DNA of 63,273 nucleotides from a virus, in the IMG/VR virus record IMGVR_UViG_3300008625_000012, positions 1 through 63,273 of that record; one strand, written 5' to 3'. Below are positions 58,623-63,273 of the stretch, one piece after another; position 1 is the first letter of the stretch; every line of letters starts with the position of its first letter. The notes below the pieces were generated by a model. That model did no database searches. It was not told the DNA's origin and worked only from the letters and a program-made list of their open reading frames with translations. The position numbers were made by a program, and so were the translations under genes.

Positions 58623-58780
58623 GATTTTTCTCCTTTGGGGGGAGGCCCCCAGAAAATGGTTTCAGATGTACCGACAAGTTGCTTCTCGCGGTTGCGGTCA
58701 TACTTGACCTTGTTTTTGGTGATGCGCTTCCGATATTTGGGCGAGCGCAGGTCTTTGGCAAAGTCGTTTTTGCGGGACAT
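58619..58780 (-). CDS. Small basic protein (53 aa)
   Basis: Too short for routine calling. ATG at 58780 follows AAGGAGGGCATC, and the TGA stop overlaps the next start. The product (MSRKNDFAKDLRSPKYRKRI) is strongly basic and probably nucleic-acid binding. The composition matches other phage small basic proteins. Confidence 0.7.
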   Translation of the reverse strand: MSRKNDFAKDLRSPKYRKRITKNKVKYDRNREKQLVGTSETIFWGPPPKGEKS

Positions 58781-58804
58781 GATGCCCTCCTTTTGATGAT
58801 AGGA

Positions 58805-59116
58805 TTAAACGCTGGTGAAGCCCTTGATGCTGAAACGGGATGACGGGTCGCTGGCGTAGTGACCCAGCATGAAAAGCTCAAGGGCGGTTCTGTTGATCTC
58901 TTTTTCGGCGGCCCTGATCTCGCGTGCGCTCAGTTCGCCGTCATGAGAAATGTTTTCAGGCGACAGGTCGTCCTCCAGATAGTCATAGATTTGCTGCGCC
59001 TGTTCCTTGGTGAGGGTGTCGAGGGACAACTGATGGTCGGCAGCACGCCAGACATTCAGGTTCTCGACGTAACATTGTAGGCGCGTCTTTCCTTTGCGTG
59101 TGCGGCGGGTGGACAT
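58805..59116 (-). CDS. Small helical protein (103 aa)
   Basis: ATG at 59116 is chosen because it sits directly after the conserved TACTGGAGG leader; a longer start would run into the neighbour. The protein has a basic start (RRTRKGKTRLQCYVENLNVW) and a helical body (LTKEQAQQIYDYLEDDL). Function unknown. Confidence 0.65.
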   Translation of the reverse strand: MSTRRTRKGKTRLQCYVENLNVWRAADHQLSLDTLTKEQAQQIYDYLEDDLSPENISHDGELSAREIRAAEKEINRTALELFMLGHYASDPSSRFSIKGFTSV

Positions 59117-59139
59117 GATTGCCTCCAGTATTGGCGGGT
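59117..59139 (-). promoter_or_regulatory. Conserved leader, copy A
   Basis: Read toward the gene: CGCCAATACTGGAGGCAATC, then ATG. It shares the core RCCARYACTGGAG with three other leaders in this block (59584, 61179, 62247). It includes the ribosome site GGAGG. Copy A follows the upstream gene closely and has no hairpin before it. Confidence 0.65.
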
Positions 59140-59144
59140 GAATG

Positions 59145-59381
59145 TTAAATCTCTCTTCCTTCGGCTTCGGCTTTCTCCGCTTCATCGCGGACGGCGAACA
59201 CCTCTTCGACGGTGAGGTCGAGGCCAAGAAAAAAGTTGATGTCGGTTCTCAGGATATGAATGGATTTCGTCTCCAGCCATTCGGCCAGAAGCGGAAGTCC
59301 AAACCATTCACAAAAATCAGCCACGTAAGAAACGGTGGCGCTGCGGGTGATGGCGATGGTCTGAAAAATAAATGCGATCAT
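59145..59381 (-). CDS. Small unknown protein (78 aa)
   Basis: ATG at 59381 follows AGGGAGAGACC; a longer frame is rejected. The N-terminal part (MIAFIFQTIAITRSATVSYV) is hydrophobic, then a charged helix (EEVFAVRDEAEKAEAEGREI). Possibly a membrane or mixed protein. Function unknown. Confidence 0.55.
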   Translation of the reverse strand: MIAFIFQTIAITRSATVSYVADFCEWFGLPLLAEWLETKSIHILRTDINFFLGLDLTVEEVFAVRDEAEKAEAEGREI

Positions 59382-59391
59382 TGGTCTCTCC

Positions 59392-59583
59392 CTAATGAAT
59401 TGTCGGCATGGTGCAATGGCGCTCTTCGATGAGGAGGAGGGCGTGGCGAACGAACGCTCCCTCAAATCCCCAGACCTCACCTGTGTCGATGAGGGTTTGC
59501 CATGCCTCGAAATACTGCTCTTCGCTGCTGGCCTTTTCAGCGCCTTCAGCGATCAGCGTGGCGTCGTAAACAGTCATGCTCAT
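59392..59583 (-). CDS. Small unknown protein (63 aa)
   Basis: Starts directly after a conserved leader (ATG at 59583; a second ATG at 59577). The product (MSMTVYDATLIAEGAEKASS, then EQYFEAWQTLIDTGEVWGFE) is helical with no known motif. Located between the VWA gene and the small genes; role unknown. Confidence 0.6.
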   Translation of the reverse strand: MSMTVYDATLIAEGAEKASSEEQYFEAWQTLIDTGEVWGFEGAFVRHALLLIEERHCTMPTIH

Positions 59584-59608
59584 GTGAATGCCTCCAGTAC
59601 TGGTTGGG
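59584..59608 (-). promoter_or_regulatory. Conserved leader, copy B
   Basis: Reads CAACCAGTACTGGAGGCATT then CAC and ATG. Same core as copies A, C and D, and preceded by a perfect hairpin (59615-59638). The core contains a strong ribosome site. Confidence 0.65.
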
Positions 59609-59614
59609 AAATAT

Positions 59615-59638
59615 GGGGCCGGGATTTCTCCCGGCCCC
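59615..59638 (-). terminator. Hairpin after the VWA gene
   Basis: GGGGCCGGGA pairs perfectly with TCCCGGCCCC around loop TTTC. No T run follows on the minus strand, so it may be a transcript-stabilising or processing hairpin. It lies between the stop at 59649 and leader copy B. Confidence 0.65.
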
Positions 59639-59648
59639 GGTGAGGTGC

Positions 59649-61178
59649 TTAGTTGTCGCCCTTAAACTTGACGGCAACACAATCCCCGAAGGGAGGAGGA
59701 CCGCCCCAGAAGGCTCCAGTTGACGCCCAGATTACTGGAACGTCGGGGTCTTCGGGGTAGTCGTCGCAGCCGCCATCGGTGAAGATGACGATCACATCGA
59801 AGTCGTCGATGACGCCCGCTTCCTTCGCTTTCTTGAAGGGTGCGCGGAAGTCCGTCCCGCCAGCGCGTGTCCGTTGGGTCGGAGCCTCATCACCTCTTTC
59901 GAGAACGACAGGCTCATCAGCCTCGCAGTCGAACTGGATGAAGGTAACGGTCTCCGGTTCCAAGTCTTCCACGATATTGATGAAGTCACCGGTGAACTGG
60001 ACGTACTCTTCGTTAGAGACGGAGCCAGAGGCATCGGTGAACACAGCGACATGACCCAAGCCTTCGCGCACCTGAGAGGGCATCACAATGTCGCTCTCCA
60101 GATGAAAACGATTGGGCTTGTCGAAGCTCATATCGCTGGGGATGGTGTCGGTCAGCATATCGGGCATGACCTCCTGCCAGTCCCTCGACGGTGAGACGAT
60201 TTCTTCGATCAACTGGCCGAAGGGACCGGGCAACTGTCCACGGCCCTTGGCGATGTTGGCCGCTTCGTTGATGTCGCTGTTGACCTTTCTTTCGGCTTCA
60301 GCTTTTTCTTCTTCGGACAGGCTCTCACCTTTTTCGTTGGTGGCGTCTTCGACCTTGCCCCACGGGCAGTCGTATTTGCGAGGCTGGCCGTCGTCGTCGC
60401 CGGTGTCGTCGGTATCGCCGGTGTCACCGTCTTCTTCGTCACCGTCATCACCGTCGTCGCCGTCGTCACCGTCATCTTCGTCGCCGTCGTCACTGCCGGT
60501 GTCGCCGTCATCACCGTCGTCGTCGCCGTCGTCGTCGCCGTCGTCAGGTGACTTGCCGCCTTCGGCCTCGCCGTCGTCGCCGGGTCTGCCGGGTTCGCCG
60601 TCGTCACATGGACGGCCCGGAGGCTGCGGAGGCTGCGGAGGCTCTTCCTGTTCAAGGATGGCGTAAACCTCATCGGTGGACAGGCCCAGATATTTCGGCT
60701 CAAACAGGCCGTCTTCCGGCATGGTGTATTCCGGCTGAGAGTGATGGCGGCAATAGTTGAGGATTGTCTCACGGTCATATCCCCGGAAATCATCATCGCT
60801 CATGTTGCCTTCCATGCCCATGCGAACGAGCAGGGCGTTGATGACAAAGTCACCGGCGGCATTCCAGAGATACGGGTCTTTGCTGCCACGGCGCAGGTGA
60901 TGCTTAAGAACGACGTGCATGATCTCATGCAGGATAACGAACGTCGTCTTGGCCTGAGAAGACTTCAGGACAAAGTTGATGGAATAAACGAGATGCTTAC
61001 CATCTGTGCGCATAGTGCCGTGGTCCTGAACTACCCGGACAAGGCCAAGCAACAGGGTGGCGAAGAAGCCCTGATGGCGCATGATGAACTTCGTAGACAC
61101 GCCCATCTTTTCGAGGGCCTGACGGGCCTCTGCTTCGGTAGGAACGTGGACTGGTTCAACTGGCATAACTGAGGTCAT
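59649..61178 (-). CDS. VWA and metallopeptidase-like protein (DUF2201 type)
   Basis: The 509-residue protein combines an N-terminal peptidase-like domain with HEIMHVVLKH (His84-Glu85-x-x-His88) and DPYLWNAAGDFVINALLVRM, a very acidic tandem Asp-Gly linker (about residues 187-270), and a C-terminal von Willebrand A domain with the MIDAS motif FTDASGS (Asp382) and FTDGGCDD (Asp468). DUF2201 proteins are usually partnered with MoxR ATPases, and one lies two genes upstream. It could load or test substrates for the ATPase. Leader copy C precedes the gene. Confidence 0.85.
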   Translation of the reverse strand: MTSVMPVEPVHVPTEAEARQALEKMGVSTKFIMRHQGFFATLLLGLVRVVQDHGTMRTDGKHLVYSINFVLKSSQAKTTFVILHEIMHVVLKHHLRRGSKDPYLWNAAGDFVINALLVRMGMEGNMSDDDFRGYDRETILNYCRHHSQPEYTMPEDGLFEPKYLGLSTDEVYAILEQEEPPQPPQPPGRPCDDGEPGRPGDDGEAEGGKSPDDGDDDGDDDGDDGDTGSDDGDEDDGDDGDDGDDGDEEDGDTGDTDDTGDDDGQPRKYDCPWGKVEDATNEKGESLSEEEKAEAERKVNSDINEAANIAKGRGQLPGPFGQLIEEIVSPSRDWQEVMPDMLTDTIPSDMSFDKPNRFHLESDIVMPSQVREGLGHVAVFTDASGSVSNEEYVQFTGDFINIVEDLEPETVTFIQFDCEADEPVVLERGDEAPTQRTRAGGTDFRAPFKKAKEAGVIDDFDVIVIFTDGGCDDYPEDPDVPVIWASTGAFWGGPPPFGDCVAVKFKGDN

Positions 61179-61206
61179 GATTTCTCTCCAGTATTGGCTG
61201 GTTAAT
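61179..61206 (-). promoter_or_regulatory. Conserved leader, copy C
   Basis: Reads AACCAGCCAATACTGGAGAG then AAATC and ATG (the VWA gene). Same core as copies A, B and D and the same upstream word CATCATTAACC. A terminator-like hairpin lies just before it (61238-61260). Confidence 0.65.
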
Positions 61207-61237
61207 GATGAAACTGATTTGGTGATAGGAGAAAACA

Positions 61238-61260
61238 GGGGGGAGGAAAATCCTCCCCCC
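61238..61260 (-). terminator. Terminator after the DUF3150-like gene
   Basis: GGGGGGAGGA pairs perfectly with TCCTCCCCCC around a three-base loop. On the minus strand the hairpin is followed by TGTTTTCTCC, a weak T run. It lies between the stop at 61266 and leader copy C. Confidence 0.7.
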
Positions 61261-61265
61261 CGAAA

Positions 61266-62246
61266 TTAGGCTGCGTCGGCGTCGCTGCCAAACACGTCAT
61301 TGAGGTCATCCAAGATTTCCTTGGCATCCTCAGTGACGGTCTCGCGTGCCTTCGCGGCCTCTGCCTCACGGCGTGCCTTGGGCCGCTTGTCTCCCGGTCC
61401 AGAGCGTTTCTTACCGCGCAGCCCTTCGGCCTCGACAACGGTGAGCTTGGCGGCGATTTTCTGCGCCAGCTTGTCGAGTTTGGGGTCGCCGGTAATGTTC
61501 AGGCCCGGTAGGGCGTCGGCCAGCGTAGCCATGTTGCCAACAAGACTGTCTTTGAAAGACCGGTCCCGTTTCTTGCCGGGGTTCTCATCCCCGAAGGTCT
61601 CCAGCTTCTCGACCATATTCTCCAGCGCGGAGCGAATGGTTTTGTGGGTCTCTTCGGTGAGAATTTTAGTGCGCTTCTCATCAAGGGACTTGGCGTCGGC
61701 CACGATCTTGTCGGTGCGTTCCTGATCGAGATCGATGATGGTGTTGGTGCGATCAGGCAGTACTTCCGTTTCGATCACAACCGAAAAGGCACGGCGCACG
61801 GCATCCTCTGAGGGGTAGAGGCTCTCATCGAAGAGGTCGCCCAGCTTGACCTGAGCTTCCAGCTTGAGGTCGGCATACGCACCAACAAATTCCTCAACTG
61901 CCTCGTTAAATTCCGCGATCAGGGCCTCCACGGTTTCCAGCCATTGGGCGTACCGCTTGGTGGCGATGATGCGGAAACCGTCATCCTGCCACGCGCCGGT
62001 GGCCGACAGGTGGTAGTTACGAATGACGCCCTTGATCTTTTTGATTTTCTTGTAGAGGCTGTTCTTGCCGTTGATGATGGTCTTTACCACAGAGACCAAA
62101 TCCTCATCGGCATTGTGCCTCTGGGCGGCCTTGGCGGTGGCCTCCTTGTCTTTCTTGGTGATGCCAAGAATTTTGGTGGACACCTTCACAAGGATGGCAC
62201 GTTTGCGAAGGTCATAGGTGTCTGAAGAGTTGGAACGTCGGGCCAT
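61266..62246 (-). CDS. DUF3150-like helical protein between ATPase and VWA genes
   Basis: The 326-residue protein is almost all helical, with charged repeats (ILGITKKDKEATAKAAQRHN and LYKKIKKIKGVIRNYHLSAT at the N-terminus) and a coiled end. Its place between MoxR and VWA genes is typical for DUF3150 proteins in phages and bacteria. Presumably a partner or adaptor of the ATPase complex; the family call rests mainly on context and overall shape. Confidence 0.7.
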   Translation of the reverse strand: MARRSNSSDTYDLRKRAILVKVSTKILGITKKDKEATAKAAQRHNADEDLVSVVKTIINGKNSLYKKIKKIKGVIRNYHLSATGAWQDDGFRIIATKRYAQWLETVEALIAEFNEAVEEFVGAYADLKLEAQVKLGDLFDESLYPSEDAVRRAFSVVIETEVLPDRTNTIIDLDQERTDKIVADAKSLDEKRTKILTEETHKTIRSALENMVEKLETFGDENPGKKRDRSFKDSLVGNMATLADALPGLNITGDPKLDKLAQKIAAKLTVVEAEGLRGKKRSGPGDKRPKARREAEAAKARETVTEDAKEILDDLNDVFGSDADAA

Positions 62247-62278
62247 GATTGCTCCTCCAGTGTTGGTCGGTAAATGAT
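62247..62278 (-). promoter_or_regulatory. Conserved leader, copy D
   Basis: Reads CATCATTTACCGACCAACAC followed by TGGAGGAGCAATC and ATG. This is the longest match with copy C; the shared word CATCATTWACC lies about 23 bases before the start. A hairpin (62281-62313) directly precedes it. Confidence 0.65.
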
Positions 62279-62280
62279 GA

Positions 62281-62313
62281 GGGGGCGAAGATGATAGGAT
62301 GATCTTCGCCCCC
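62281..62313 (-). terminator. Hairpin after the MoxR gene
   Basis: GGGGGCGAAGAT (62281-62292) pairs perfectly with ATCTTCGCCCCC (62302-62313) around a nine-base loop. No T run follows on the minus strand. With the hairpins at 59615 and 61238 it forms a repeated stop-hairpin-leader-start pattern. Confidence 0.65.
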
Positions 62314-62318
62314 GGTGA

Positions 62319-63273
62319 TTAGACGGCGAATGAGCCGTGCTTGCTGCGCCACGTCGAGAACGCGACGGTTTCCTGTAGGTCAGGATGGTTGGCTATAACG
62401 TCCAGCGCCCATGTGGTCTGGAAATCTTCGGGCAACCGTTCGATATAGGTGATGACGGCGGGGATGTTATCCTCCGTCAATTGCTTACCGGCGCACATGC
62501 CGATCAGGGCATACGTGGCGGCGACGGCGCTCTCTTCGCCGGGGGTTGGGATGGTCGCGCCTTCGGGGTCTTTGACGATTTTCCTGAAGGACGTGATCTG
62601 CGTGCATATCTTGAGATATGTCAGCAACTCAGCGGCCACCTCGACGGACAGGATGGCACCTAGCTGTATCTCCAGCAGGGCGGGGTCATCCACCTCTTGG
62701 ACTTCCCGGTCAGCAGCCACAAGTGAGCGCGGGGTGGAGAAGGCAATGTCGCCTTTCTCATAGCCCATGAGATGCTCTTCCTTGAGGCGGGCGAACCCGG
62801 CTACCCGGCCATCAGAACCCAGCGAGTGAAGATGGGCAGCGAAGTCATCGGGATGCGGCACTACTTCGTAATTGGCGAAGCGGTCATAGATCTGTGCGCC
62901 AATCTTGTTGGTCGCCGCATTGTCACATTTCCGATTGCCGGTGGCGACTATCTGCCACCCGTCAGGGAACGTGTAACTGTCGCCAATGTGCCCGCCCAGA
63001 AATATCTGGGACAGGGCGTTGGTGACGGAGGGATAACCCTGCGGAAGCTCATCAAAGTTGATGACGCCGCGCACGCCGTGGCGATTGACGTTGGGCAGCA
63101 CAGAGTTGGCGAGGAAGCGCGTGACCTCTTCCTCCTTGTCAGTGATGGGTGCGCCCTTGACGTCGAGGGCATCCATCAGGGCGGTGCGGAAATCGATGTA
63201 TCCGAAGACCTTAGTCACGTCGGCAGGGACGGGGTCCACGCCAACATGGTAGAGGTCCAGCCCAAGGCGCTCT
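62319..63273 (-). CDS. MoxR-type AAA+ ATPase (5' end outside the window)
   Basis: The visible part contains the Walker B-like GVINFDELPQG, sensor-like WQIVATGNRKCDNAATNK, and a C-terminal helical lid (SVEVAAELLTYLKICTQITS). The frame is open to the right edge: a GTG at 63239 is not the real start, since ERLGLDLYHVG reads on in frame to base 63273. The Walker A motif should lie beyond the edge. MoxR ATPases act with VWA proteins as chaperones for metal or complex assembly. What it acts on here is unknown. Confidence 0.85.
   Translation of the reverse strand, partial: ERLGLDLYHVGVDPVPADVTKVFGYIDFRTALMDALDVKGAPITDKEEEVTRFLANSVLPNVNRHGVRGVINFDELPQGYPSVTNALSQIFLGGHIGDSYTFPDGWQIVATGNRKCDNAATNKIGAQIYDRFANYEVVPHPDDFAAHLHSLGSDGRVAGFARLKEEHLMGYEKGDIAFSTPRSLVAADREVQEVDDPALLEIQLGAILSVEVAAELLTYLKICTQITSFRKIVKDPEGATIPTPGEESAVAATYALIGMCAGKQLTEDNIPAVITYIERLPEDFQTTWALDVIANHPDLQETVAFSTWRSKHGSFAV

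Noticed and set aside
60366-60622. Possible CRISPR or tandem DNA repeat
   Set aside because: The repeat period follows codons of Asp and Gly in the VWA protein and lacks unique spacers and conserved repeats.
60112-60666. Plus-strand frame of 184 codons with Ser-Pro repeats
   Set aside because: It is the antisense shadow of the Asp-Gly repeat in the VWA protein gene.
1-63273. tRNA or rRNA genes
   Set aside because: I looked for cloverleaf-like structures and found none I could support; a weak tRNA could be missed by eye.
1-63273. Integrase, excisionase or attachment site
   Set aside because: No tyrosine or serine recombinase motifs were seen; the LexA-like protein alone does not indicate lysogeny. 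Genes beyond the window cannot be excluded.

Overview
The window looks like most of the genome of a tailed double-stranded DNA phage (Caudoviricetes), probably with a short, P22-like tail. The evidence is a large terminase, a P22-style portal, a scaffold, a gpT-like major capsid protein, two gp4-like head-tail adaptors, a gp10-like tail protein and a block of internal virion proteins ending in a 4,252-residue polyvalent protein. There is no long tape measure, sheath, integrase, excisionase or full-length repressor, so a lytic life style is likely. An M15 endolysin, holin-like proteins, a spanin-like protein and a small lipoprotein point to a Gram-negative host. The host itself cannot be named from sequence alone; many structural genes have the flavour of environmental, perhaps aquatic or alphaproteobacterial, phages (inference).

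Layout. 1-5 kb: small, mostly unknown accessory genes behind two tandem sigma70-type promoters, including a sulfotransferase, a membrane protein on the minus strand, a LexA-type DNA-binding protein and a small basic protein. 5-14 kb: packaging and head genes (terL with an intein, portal, GroES co-chaperonin, scaffold, capsid). A strong terminator follows the capsid gene, then a second sulfotransferase behind two palindromes. 14.5-25 kb: decoration, adaptor and fibre genes. 25-27.4 kb: lysis cassette. 27.4-47.7 kb: tail and internal virion proteins, ending in the giant polyvalent protein with a zincin peptidase motif, two ADP-ribosyltransferase-like modules and a C-terminal LPD38-like domain. 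47.6-53.1 kb, minus strand: an ADP-ribosylglycohydrolase that overlaps the polyvalent gene tail to tail, small unknown genes, an HNH protein, SSB-like protein, ERF annealing protein and a Cas4/RecB-like nuclease. 53.15-56.5 kb, plus strand: RusA resolvase, a repeat- and hairpin-rich region that may be the origin, a primase-helicase and a 2OG-Fe(II) oxygenase. 56.4-63.3 kb, minus strand: small genes, then a VWA/metallopeptidase protein, a DUF3150-like protein and a MoxR ATPase cut by the window edge.

How it fits together. The right arm makes and recombines DNA (primase-helicase, SSB-like, ERF, exonuclease, RusA). The left arm packages and builds the particle, and the internal virion proteins are probably injected. 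The virion ADP-ribosyltransferase-like modules beside a predicted ADP-ribose eraser suggest a writer/eraser pair, loosely like phage T4 Alt, although substrates are unknown.

The most unusual object is in terL. An intein interrupts the ATPase domain, and its homing endonuclease (an endonuclease VII/HNH type) is encoded in a different reading frame nested inside the intein, while the terminase frame stays open throughout. Other points of interest are the eight-fold KFSIAP-like linker in the polyvalent protein, a GGMVRGYA-like peptide shared by at least four virion proteins, and a repeated leader that precedes four genes of the last minus-strand block, three of them with an intercistronic hairpin just upstream.
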